From Alligator mississippiensis (lineage: Eukaryota > Chordata > Crocodylia > Alligatoridae), in contig NC_081828.1 of assembly GCF_030867095.1 (NCBI RefSeq), positions 220,379,978 through 220,443,977 on the forward strand: 64,000 nucleotides of DNA, written 5' to 3'. This document shows, one piece after another, positions 43,035-52,735 of the stretch; the first letter of the stretch is position 1, and each line of letters begins with the position of its first letter. The notes under the pieces were generated by a model. That model saw only the letters and a list, made by a program, of their open reading frames with translations, was not told the DNA's origin and made no database searches. Position numbers and translations under genes: made by a program.

Positions 43035-44080
43035 TTCCTGATGGGCAGGAAGACTAACGAGCGTGGCAGAAGAGCAGCTTGCCTTAGTGCGGGGTGACTG
43101 GCAGGGCACCTGCTCTGCAGAAAAGCGCCTGGGCGTGACAGTGAACAATAAGCTGGATCTGAGCCAGCAGTGTGCCCTTGTTGCCAAGAAGGCTAACGGC
43201 ATCCTAGGCTGCATCTGTAGGTGTGTTGCCTTTAGGTCAAGGGAAGCGATTATTCCCCACTATTCAGCACTGGGGAGGCCACGTCTGGAGTCTTCTGTTC
43301 AGTTTTAGGCCCTTCAATGTGGACAAGCTGGAGAGAGTCCACTGGAGGGCAACAAAGATGTTGAGGGGGCCAAAGGGACGTGACTTGTGAGGAGAAGCTA
43401 AGGGAGCTGGACTTATTTAGTCTAGAGATGAGGAGACTGTTTGGCAACCATTGATCTTTCCAGATCACGGTGTATGCATGAGAGGTCCCCCAGACCTTCA
43501 ATGCACATGCTGAGGCAGGAGGTTTTTTGGAGGAGTGGACGGTGCCCAGATCTTACATTTCCCCTTTAGGCCACTGAGACCGATTCCAAGGCCAAATTGG
43601 GTGCAGACGCTTGATGCTTCCATGGCTGCATTCGTATAAGCGCCTGGGAATTGAACTCAGGTCTTTTGTGTGGCAGAAAAGGACTCGACCACCGAACCAC
43701 AGGGGACTGCAGAAGAGAAGACAGAGAAGGGACTTAATAGCAGCCTTCAATTAACTGCAGTGGGGTTCGAAAGAGGATGGAGCTGGACTGTTCTCAGTGA
43801 TGACGTATGTCAGGACAAGGAGCGTCCATCTCAGGTTGCAGCAAGCAAAGTTTAGGTTACGTATTAGGGATTCTTTTCACTAGGAGGGTGGTGAAACAAT
43901 GGAACAAGGTACCCAGAGAGGTGGTGGCAGCTCTGTCCTCGGAGGTTTTCAAGACCCGACTAGACAAAGCCTTTCCTGGAATGATGTAGTTGGGGCTGGT
44001 CCTGCTTTGAGCAGGGGGTTGGACTAGATGTGAGCTCTTCAGGTCCCTTCCAGCCCCAACTTCCTACGATTCGATGTGAC
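43035..44080 (+). mobile_element. Old CR1 LINE 3' fragment in gene B intron
   Basis: Plus-strand CR1 of an older subfamily: 'aagctggatctgagccagca' near 43150, RT C-terminal text near 43200-43440, then the 3' end near 44060 ('ttccagccccaacttcctac'). The last part is open at 43807-43989. It is interrupted by about 280 bp of SINE-like sequence. Gene A lacks this insertion. Confidence 0.85.
43440..43722 (-). mobile_element. tRNA-derived SINE-like insertion in the CR1
   Basis: On the minus strand it contains 'gttcggtggtcgagtcc' (A-box-like) and, about 35 bases later, 'gagttcaattccc' (B-box-like, consensus GGTTCRANNCC), spaced as in tRNA-derived SINE heads. Flanks share a purine-rich 'gaggagac' / 'agagaagac' that may be a target duplication. 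The tail was not recognised. Confidence 0.5.
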
Positions 44081-45777
44081 CTCTGGAGCTTCGTAGTCTA
44101 CTGCCTGTTGTTCAACAGTCTTACCCTCGAGCACTCTTGGCTGGTGGTTTCAGTCTTTCTCCCCACTGCCCTGTCCGTGATCAGGCCTGTCTCACATTTC
44201 ACATTGGTAGATCCTTCTCCATTTGATCAACCCCCCTTCACTTGCATCTTCCCCCTTCTTGTAACTCCTGGTGCTTCCAGGTGCAGCAGTTCCTTGACAA
44301 CATGATCTCCCTTTGCCTTCCCAGCGTGTTCATATCATGGCCAGCCCATGTTACGTAAATGCACTAAGAGCTGTTCCTTGGGGAAACGATTCTGATTTCC
44401 TCCCTCTCTTGCCTCACTTGTCCTCCCCAAACACATTTAGCAATCCCATGCTCAGGTGTGTGATATCTAAATCCCCTTTTCTCCTCTTTGGTTCCGACCC
44501 AGCACAAGTTGACAGAAGTCTTATCAGCCACTCATGCCACAGCCCGTGGACGATGCGTTTCCTCAGCTCTTCCTCCAGCGGCAGATGTACAGGTGATGGA
44601 CCCCAGGTACTTCTACCAACGGGTCACTAGAAGCTTTTGTTCACATTCCTCCCTAATTTCTTCCTCTTCGTACACCAGGGACTCTGGCTTTGCTGTACTT
44701 ACTTTAAGACCTGTGCTCTCAAGCTCGCTCTGCCATTCTCAAAAGTTTTCCTCTCCTCTTCCTAAAATCGGTCTGCAGATCAGACGCCCATCGCTGTGAT
44801 TAGAAGTGGGCTAGGTGCAGGTCCTAGCGAAAACCAGTTTTCATTTCCAGAGGATCTCTAATACCTGGGCTTGTTCTGGCTTGTGCGCAGGGTTGAAGTA
44901 CTGACCTTTTTAGGTCAGTTTGCTTTTCTGATGGTTCCTTTTCCCTCCATTTCTCCCCAAATGATTTCCTTAGGGAAGTGCTCAAATGCCTTCTCTAGTT
45001 CAACAAAGTGAATATAGACCATATCTATGTTATGGCCTTCTTCATGCTGTGAGATGTCTCCTTCTGCCTTCTTTTGTCCGTATCCAGGAGCCCCAGGAAC
45101 TGTTTTGAACCCTGCGGTATTTGCCAACCTGTGGACTCGTCCCTCCCCCCCCCCCGGGATGATCCTTTCATTGGATGGGATGACTGCTTCAACAGCAAAT
45201 ACAGTTATAATAAAATCCTCCATTCCTGTGCCCTGGTGATGATGAATTACCCTCTCTCCCAGAAAACCCCCCACTCATTTTCAGCCACCTGTCATGTATG
45301 CTTCCCATTGCCGTAAGTCCTCACTGTAAACTTGTACTGAAAATAAGATAATTTCCACTCCTTTGCCTGGAATTACACCAATAAGGTAAATGTTATCCAT
45401 CCATAATTGTGTCCAATGTCTCGTCTTTGTGGTACCTTGAAAACAGTAAAAGCTTTATCTTTCTGCTCCCTCCTACGACATGTATCACTGCATCTCCATG
45501 CCTCTCCCTGATGACTGTCAGTTTAATGCCCTTTCTATACCAGGGAGTGGTTGGGCTTTGCTGTGCCCATCCGTCCACCACCTGGGTGACAAGGACCATC
45601 ATCTCTTCAAGGCTTCTCCCTGCAGTGCCTTCTCTTTCATCCCAGATGCCCATCCTCCCTTGTCCATCAAACCCCTAATACAAACCTTGAGCTCCTTGGA
45701 TAGATCCCCAAATCCCAGTTGGTTGTTCTGCATCCAGTACCCCATCACTAACCCTGTTTAACCACTGCCCCAAACAG

Positions 45778-45894
45778 GATATCAGGGTCCCACACCGGAC
45801 TTAGTCTGCCGCATCCAGCAAGGACAGGTGGAGCTGTGGGTCTGTGAAGATGAGGACAGTGGGGAAATCTCAAGGTCCGAGGAGCTGCTGCCAG
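45778..45894 (+). CDS. Gene B KRAB-B box exon
   Basis: 117 bp between 'ccaaacag' and 'gtgagt'; spliced it reads LGYQGPTPDLVCRIQQGQVE, then LWVCEDEDSG and SRSEELLPG. Phase 1 both sides. The W and PDL positions of KRAB-B are kept. Confidence 0.9.
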
Positions 45895-47079
45895 GTGAGT
45901 TGTGGCTGTCCCCTCCACCCGACTGCGCTCCATGCCCAGAGTGCCCACCCGCCCAGGGGACGTGGAAAGTGAGACCTGTCCTGTGCTGCCATTGCAGGGT
46001 GCTGACCTCAAGCACAGTACATTACGCTGCAACGTGTCCAGGCAGGTCTTGTTCCCGCTCCCTGAAATTCAAGGATGCGGAGAGAAGCAGCTGTTCACTT
46101 CTCCCTGTAATGACAGATGTCAGGGGACACTCAGGCTTGCTGTCTTGATTTATTGGCCGAGACCTGGTTTCCCTGGGGTACATTATCTTATATTTCCATC
46201 ATCACTCAGAAATGTTCATTCCCCAGCCCAAGGTAGCCATAGCCGTGTAACACTCTCTCCCAGGGCACGATGGGAGTCCCCTGTGGAATTCAGCATGGTA
46301 TGCAGAGGCTCTACGAGGCCGTGACTGTTGGAAAAGAAAAGTTGAGGCTCTCTTCCTGGACCCCAGGAAGTGTTTCTTCATGATCTCAGACTGCGTTAAA
46401 GGGCTCCATGGCTTGGGTGGGATTCAGAAACTCACATTGTGGGAGGAAGTGAATACCCCAGGCTTTTCCCAAGAATTGCCCCCTTCCTGTTTAGACTCTG
46501 CAGCCCTGAGTGTCACAAAGCATCAGACCCAGCACAAAGTCTGGGTTCAGGCTCATGCTGATGCCTTAGACCTGGTGCAGACTCCTGTGACATGGAGCCC
46601 ACCTGGGGCCCGTCAGCAGAGGAAATCTCCATGGGCTCATCTCCTGCACCAGACCGTGCCCTGGAAGCAGGCAGGCAGCGCAGCCCTGCTCCTTTCAGAA
46701 GAGAGAGCCATAGCTCTAAGCCCTTCCCTCCTCCTTAGCCCGTTACACCATGAAGCCATTCAGGTACTGTCCTAACGCACACGTCCCACACGTGCTTCTC
46801 CTAGCAGGGTCTGAGGTGTTGGGGCTGACAGCTGGGCCAGAAACTCCTGAGAGTCCTGCTCTGAACCCCACCGAGCAGTGAACGTTATCCCAGCACAGGG
46901 ACCTGCCCCTCCCGCAGCCCCAGCACTTGGGGTTTTGGCAGGGAGACCTGGTTTTCTTCAGGGGACACAAGTGCCAAGGGGCAGGCCTGCTGTGCGGCCC
47001 GTGCCAGCTGAACGAATAGCAGTGTTTGCCCTCTGCCAACAGGGTAGGCACTAATCTGGTGTTTCTCTTCCCCGAGCAG

Positions 47080-48578
47080 GAGGCGCCTGGCTGCTGAGCA
47101 GAGCTGAGGAGCAACCTCCTGCGGATGGGGCTGCAGACCTGGAGCCAGCAGGGACTTCCCCAGGGAGTTTGGCTGAGATGGACCCCCTGACACCCGAGGA
47201 GGATCAGTGGCACAAGAGTCAGGGGAGGTCCCAAAAGCAGAAGGGGAATGTAGCGGTGAACCAGGTACCATCTCGAGTTGGGCGTGAGAGTGGGGAAGGG
47301 ACAACACCCAGAAGGAGCCCTGGGCGCACGGCAGAGTTTGTGGAGCTGAGAGACCTAAAGAGCTGCTGGAAAGATGCGCTGCATCCCAGCCAAGGCAGTG
47401 GGGAGGGGCTCAGAGGGAAGCAGGAGCTCACTGCCAAGCACCGGGGCAAAACCCACCCATTCCCTGAGGTCAGAAAAACCTTTAATTGCCCATCCCTCCT
47501 GGCTCTTCACAAGATAAGGCACAATGGGGAGAAACCCCACGTAAGCACCAAGTGTGGGAAGAGCTTCACCTTTCTCTTGACCCTGGTTACTCACCGCCAG
47601 ACCCATTCTGGAGAGCTACCACACTGCTTCACCAAATTGGGGAATAGCTTGGTGCACCCCACAGACCTGGCCAAGCATCTGTAGTGCAGAGGGGGAAGTG
47701 TCAGGCACGGCTGTGTCAAGTGTGGCAAGACCTTCACCCCTTTTTTCTCCCTGTCTCAGCACCAACGCATCCACCTGGGCAGAAGGACACACCGCTGCAC
47801 TGAGTGCAGGAAGAACTTCATCTGCTGGCAAGACCTGTCCCAGCACCAGTGTGGGCAGCACTGCTGCACCAAGTGTGGGAAGAGATTCAAGCAGCTCTCC
47901 AACCTGGCTAGGCACTGGTGCATGCACATGAGGGAGAAGCCACTTGAGTGCTCAGAGTGTGGGAAAAGCTTCACCCGATCCTATCACCTGGCCCGGCACC
48001 AGCTCACCCACACAGGGGAGAAGCCACATCAGTGCTTGGAGTGTGGGAAGAGCTTCACTTATTCCTCCGACCTGACCATACACCGGCTCATCCATGCAGG
48101 GGAGAAGCCACATTGGTGCTCGGAGTGTGGGAAAAGCTTCACTCGCTCCTACAACCTGGCCCAGCACCTGCTCATCCACACAGGGGAGAAACCACATCAG
48201 TGCTCAGAGTGTGGGAAGAGCTTCACTCATTCCTCTGACCTGACCAAACACCTTCTCATCCACACAGGGGAGAAGCCACATTGGTGCTCAGAGTGTGGGA
48301 AGAGCTTCACTCGATCCAATGACCTGACCAAACACCAGCGTATCCACACAGCGGAGAAGTCGCATCATTGCTCGGAGTGCGGGAAAAGCTTCAGCCAATC
48401 CTCCAACCTGACCAGACACCAGCTCATCCACACAGGGGAGAAACGATATCTGTGCTCAGAGTGCGGGAAAAGCTTCAATCGATCCTGTCACCTGTCTCGG
48501 CACCAACGTATCCACAATGGGAAAAGTAACATCAGTGCTTGGAGTGTGGGAAGAGCTTCACTCATTCGTCCAACCTGA
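47080..48578 (+). CDS. Gene B last exon: linker plus seven intact fingers
   Basis: Acceptor 'cccgagcag'; spliced it reads PGGAWLLSRAEEQPPADGAA, then MDPLTPEEDQ. Decayed finger segments follow (KCGKSFTFLLTLVTHRQTH), then an in-frame TAG at 47682-47684. The array continues in the same frame with two atypical fingers and seven canonical ones before a one-base deletion near 48513 shifts the frame, ending at 48578. A putative intron at 47265-47759 (495 bp, phase 0) would remove the TAG. The last in-frame residues after finger seven are NGKSNISAWSVG and are not finger-like. Confidence 0.82.
47265..47759 (+). other. Putative internal intron in gene B last exon
   Basis: Same boundaries as in gene A: CAG|GTACCA and 'ttttttctccctgtctcag'. 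Length 495 bp, a multiple of three, so both the spliced and the unspliced form keep the frame, but only the spliced form avoids the TAG. Confidence 0.45.
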
Positions 48579-48940
48579 CCCAACACTGGCTCATCCGCGC
48601 AGGGGAGAAGCCACATCAGTGCTTGGTGTTTGGGAAAAGCTTCACCGAAACCTCCAACCTGGTCCAGCACCTACTCATCCACACAGGGGAGAAGCCACAT
48701 CGGTGGTCAGAGTGCGGGAGGAGCTTCATTCAGTCCTACAACCTGATGAAACACCAGCGTATCCATATAGCAGAGAAGACACATCAGTGCTCAGAGTGTG
48801 GGAAAAGCTTCCGCTGGTCCTCCAACCTGGTCCAACACCAGCTCATCCACAGGGGGGAGAAGCCACATCAGTGCTTGGTGCGTGGGAAGTGCTTTCTTCA
48901 CTCCTCCAAACTGGGCCAGCACCAGTGTATTCATATCTGA
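48531..48940 (+). pseudogene. Five out-of-frame fingers after gene B frameshift
   Basis: In a second frame the array continues with five more fingers (48539-48940). Several are missing ligands: finger 9 has CLVFGKSF for C..C, finger 10 begins W instead of C, finger 12 has CLVRGKCF. This accumulation fits loss of constraint after the one-base deletion. Confidence 0.82.
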
Positions 48941-49028
48941 GAGTACCCATAATTCTCCCAATTTTGTACTGCTACCCCAAGTGTATAAATCTGCCTCTTC
49001 CCTTTCCCTATATTACAGTGTTTAAGAA

Positions 49029-49034
49029 AATAAA
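49029..49034 (+). terminator. Candidate polyadenylation signal of gene B
   Basis: AATAAA about 90 bases after the last finger codon, followed by T-rich and then TG-rich sequence near 49060-49100, as expected for a 3' end. Confidence 0.55.
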
Positions 49035-49217
49035 ATTCTATCTTTTGAATGAGCCAGTTGTTTGGCAGGAGGGCTGGTTTGTCTTGTTGTTGGAGGTGGC
49101 TGCAGAAAGAAGGGAGGGGATGGGACTTTGTTCAACAAATTCTAACTGTGCCTGTTTCTTTTTGAATTTCTAAGGGGTGGTACAGCTTGGGGGCAAGGTA
49201 TGTAGGGGCGGGAGTGT

Positions 49218-50345
49218 GTGTCATAGTTTCATAGCTGGTCGGGTCGGAAGAGACCTGAGCAGATCATCGAGTCCAACCCCCTGCCGTGGCAGGAAAGGGT
49301 ACTGGGAACACCTGGCAAGGTGTTTGTCTAACCTCCTCATAAAGACCCCCAGGGTAGGAGCCAGCACCACTTCCCTTGGAAGTTGGTTCCAGATCCTAGC
49401 CGCCCTGACAGTGAAGTTGCGCCTCCTGATGTCTAGTCTGAATCTACCCTCTGCCAGCTTGTGACCATTATTTCTAGTCACTCCTGGCGGTGCTCGGGGG
49501 AGCAGGGACTCCCCCAATGCCAGCTTGTCCCCCCTGACTAGTCTGTAAATGGCCACTAGATCCCCCCTCAGCCTTCTGGAGGCTGAACAGGTTCAGGACC
49601 CATAGCTTCTCCTCGTAGGGCCTGCCTTGCTGCCCCCGATCATGCAGGTGGCCTCCTCTGGACCCTCTCCATGCTGTCCACATCCTTCCTCAAGTGCGGC
49701 GCCCAGAACTGGACACAGTACTCCATTTGCAGCCTGACCAGTGCTGCATAGAGGGGGAGGATCACCTCTTTGGATGTGCTTAAGATGCATCTGTAGATGC
49801 ATGACAAGGTGTGGTTGACTGTGTAGGTGTCGACGCCACAGTCCCCCAGTTTTTTAATGAGAATGGAGTGAGAGACAGTGTTGACGGCCTTCCTGAAGTC
49901 CAGAAAGACTATGTCTACCACTACACCTGCGTCTACTAACTTTGACCTAACTACCTCCATGGGCTGACTTAAGAAATCCCGGTTTAGCTCTTCCTCCCGG
50001 TTGGGTGGTCTGTAGTAGACCCCCACCGTTAAGTCCCTTTCCCCTCGACCTCCGTATACTCTAACCCAGAGCACTTCAGCCTGCCCCTCCTCTGACCCCG
50101 TGCTGCTCACTGAGGATGTGTATTCCTCCTTGACGTAGAGCGCCACACCCCACCTCTCCTCCCTGTCCTGTCCCTCCTGTACAGCCGATAGCCCTTGATA
50201 TTCACTGCCCAGTCGTGTGTTGGGTCCCACCACATTTTGGTGAGCCCCACTACGTCTGGGTTTGTGTCAGCTAGCAGGAGGGCAAAGCACAGGATCCTCA
50301 TTCAACCTCTTGCAGCCTCAGTTGAGCCTGAGGCTCAGAAGATCT
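49218..50345 (-). mobile_element. CR1 LINE with large internal deletions
   Basis: Minus strand, tail 'catagtttcatagctggtcg' at about 49222. Retains the start of the endonuclease (CFALLLADTNPDVVGLTK, near 50290), a short RT stretch (DIVFLDFRKAVNTVSH) and the C-terminus, with the intervening parts missing, including the palm FADD. One long frame (50233-49640) spans the deletion joints. Confidence 0.92.
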
Positions 50346-51687
50346 GTTTAAGAAGCTCTGATGTACAGGGCCCTTGAGCTCTGGGGCTCTTCCTTGCTTC
50401 TCCTGCTCAGGTTGACCTGGGACACAGGAAGTGTTTCATCACGCTCTCAGGCTGCATTAAATGGCTCCATGGCGTGGGAGGGATTCGGAAGCTTTCTTGT
50501 TGTGGGAGGAAGGAAACCCCCCCATGTTTTGCACCAGAACTACCCCCTTCCTGTTTCCTCTCCAGGACCCTGAGTGTCGCAAAGCCTGAGACTCAGCACA
50601 GAGTCCAGGTTCAGGATCATGTCAAGGCCTTACACCCAGTTCAGACTCCTGTGACATACAGGTCATCAGGGACTTGTCAGCAAAGGAAAGCTCCACGGGC
50701 TCATTCCCTGCACCAGACCTTGCCTTGGAAGCAGGCAGGAAGCACAGCCCTGCTCCTTTCAGAGGGAGCCACAGCCACGGCCCTCGCCCCATACACAAGT
50801 CCAGGGTACATGCCCCCCATACCTCCCCTGGGGTGTGCACAGCCACAGGAGCTGTACCCCCTGGACGAGCCATGGCTCCATCCTGTACTCCACCCCACTC
50901 TACCCCGGTTTGGCAGCACCTCCCCAGCCCCAACCCCACACCCTCCCTCACCATGGGGTCCTTGATCTGCCCCCACAACCCTTCCCCCCAGCAGACTTAC
51001 CAGCTGGACGCTGCTTTCCAAGCTTCCAGGCTGCATACTGGCAGTTGGATAGCTATCAGCCCATACGGCTCGTTGTTAATTGACCATCGGTATCAGCTCA
51101 AAAGATCGTTATCAGTCCATGCCTACCCACATGTCCTTGTCTCAGCAGGGCCTGAGGTGATGGGGCTGACAGCTGGGACAGAAACACTGAGAGTCTCTGA
51201 ACTCCCCTGAGTAGGGAACTTTAGCCCAGCACAAGGACCTGCCTTTGCCTCACTCCCTGCACTTTGGGTTTTAAAAGGAGAACCTTGATTTCTTGAGGGA
51301 ACGCAAGGGCCAAAGCCCAGGCCTGCTCAGGCCCATCCATGCAGAAGGAATAGCAGTGCTTGCCCCTTGCCTGCAGCACAGGGACTAATCTGGAGTTTCT
51401 CTTCCCCATGTAGGAGGTGCCTGGCGGATCAGGAGCCACCATGGATTTCCCCAGGGAGTTTGGGTGAGATGGACTCCCTGAGACCTGAGAAGAAGCAATG
51501 GTCCAAGAGTCAGGGGAGACCCCAGAAGCAGATGAATGTAGCAGTGAACCAGGTACCATCTCCTCTTGGGCATGAGAGTGAGCAGGGGCAGGACCCAGAA
51601 AGAGCCCTGGGTGCGGGGAAGGATATCTGGCAGCCAAGGTGGAGGGGAGGGTGTCAGAGGGAACAGGAGCTCACCGCCAAGCACAGG
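50346..51687 (+). pseudogene. Gene D: truncated zinc-finger paralogue
   Basis: Intron plus start of the last exon of a fourth copy of the unit, closest to gene A. The exon starts after 'cttccccatgtag' at 51414 and contains MDSLRPEKKQ and KSQGRPQKQM, also the conserved AACCAG|GTACCA at 51546-51557. Compared with gene A, a deletion just after the exon start shifts the frame. A CR1 cuts it at about 51688, before any finger. KRAB exons are absent. Clearly a pseudogene. Confidence 0.85.
50775..51118. mobile_element. Partial fold-back hAT arm in gene D intron
   Basis: Shares 'cagacttaccagctggacgc' and following text with the gene A intron and, more distantly, with the right arm of the hAT at 15.46-16.54 kb. 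It contains the uninterrupted CTGCTTTC site (51011-51018) where gene A received its second hAT. Absent from genes B and C. Confidence 0.6.
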
Positions 51688-52735
51688 GTTGCAGGAAGGA
51701 GGGACCTGAGCAGATCATCAAGTCCAACCCCCTGCCACGGGCAGGAAAGGATGTTCCCCACGTATTTTGACCAAGAGAGACTCCAGTCATCCCTTCTGGG
51801 TGCCAATGTCAATTTGAAGAGATGTGTAGCTGTCCTTGACATGAGGGCTACACCCCCACACCTTTTATCTGAACAAACGTGCCTGTACAGGGTATAGCCA
51901 TCCATACCTGTGGCCCAGTCATAGGTGGAGTCCCACCAGGTCTCCGTTATCCCTATGATGCCATAGCTGTTCTTGTTTAGCAGGAGGACCAGTTCCTCCT
52001 GTTTATTCCCCAAGCTCCTGGCATTGGTGTAGAGGCAGACAAGTGTCCCACTGGGGGCCCTTTTCATTCCGGGGCTAGGGCAGGGGTGGGTTCCCTTAGG
52101 TGCCTTGGCCCACTGGATTTACAAGGGTTACCCAGCAGGCCAGCAGTGGCAGTAATCCCCCCCCCCCCAGCGGGCTCAGTTTAAAGCCCAGGCGAGCAGG
52201 TCAGCCATTCTGGCTGAGAAGAGCCTCCATCCAAGCGGAGTGAGGTGGAGGCCGTCTCTCCGCAGCAGACCACTGCCTCTCTCGCCAAAGAGCGGACTGT
52301 GATCATGGAAGACGAAGCCTTCATGATGATGCCAGCGCCGCAGTCTATGGTTGACTACCTCAACCCATCTCTCCCTCCTCTGCCCATGACCTACAACTGG
52401 GAGGAGTGAGGAAAAGATCACCTGCGCACCCAACCCCCTAAGCCCCGCTCCCAGAGCCCTGTAGTCTCTCATGACACGGCTGGGATTGCTCCAAGCCGGG
52501 TCATTTGTGCCCACATGGATAAGGAGCCACAGGGTAGTGGTCGGAGGGCTGGATAATCCTTGGTGTCCTCTCTGCTATGTCCTTGATGTGGGCCCCTGGG
52601 AAGTAGCAGACCTCCCAGGCTAGGGGGTCTCAGCGGCAGATAGCCCTCTTAGGAGGGAGTCTCCCATGATGACCACTGTGCATGTCGTCTTAGGGAGAGT
52701 AGGGGTGGGTGATCCTTCCTCGCCTGCAGGAGCTG
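51688..52735 (-). mobile_element. CR1 LINE retaining ORF1 esterase region, internally deleted
   Basis: Minus strand. From 5' to 3': an ORF1-like part with GDSLLRG (near 52655) and GTNDPA (near 52510), the serine-esterase motifs known from CR1 ORF1; then the start of ORF2 (LYTNARSLGNKQEELVLLL, GIIGITETWWD); then directly the CR1 3' end at 51690-51755. Most of ORF2 is missing. It truncates gene D. Confidence 0.85.

Larger units (their letters stand above)
41042..48940 (+). other. Gene B: SCAN-KRAB C2H2 zinc-finger gene (spliced locus)
   Basis: Six exons with consistent phases: SCAN 41042-41413 (phase 0 end), linker 41537-41732 (0-1), linker 42206-42366 (1-0), KRAB-A 42838-42964 (0-1), KRAB-B 45778-45894 (1-1), last exon from 47080. 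SCAN domains mediate dimerisation between such proteins, KRAB recruits repressors, and fingers bind DNA. Two breaks lie in the last exon: an in-frame TAG at 47682-47684, which a putative internal intron would remove, and a one-base deletion near 48513 that ends the frame after seven fingers. A shortened but functional protein, or a recent pseudogene, both fit. Confidence 0.85.
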
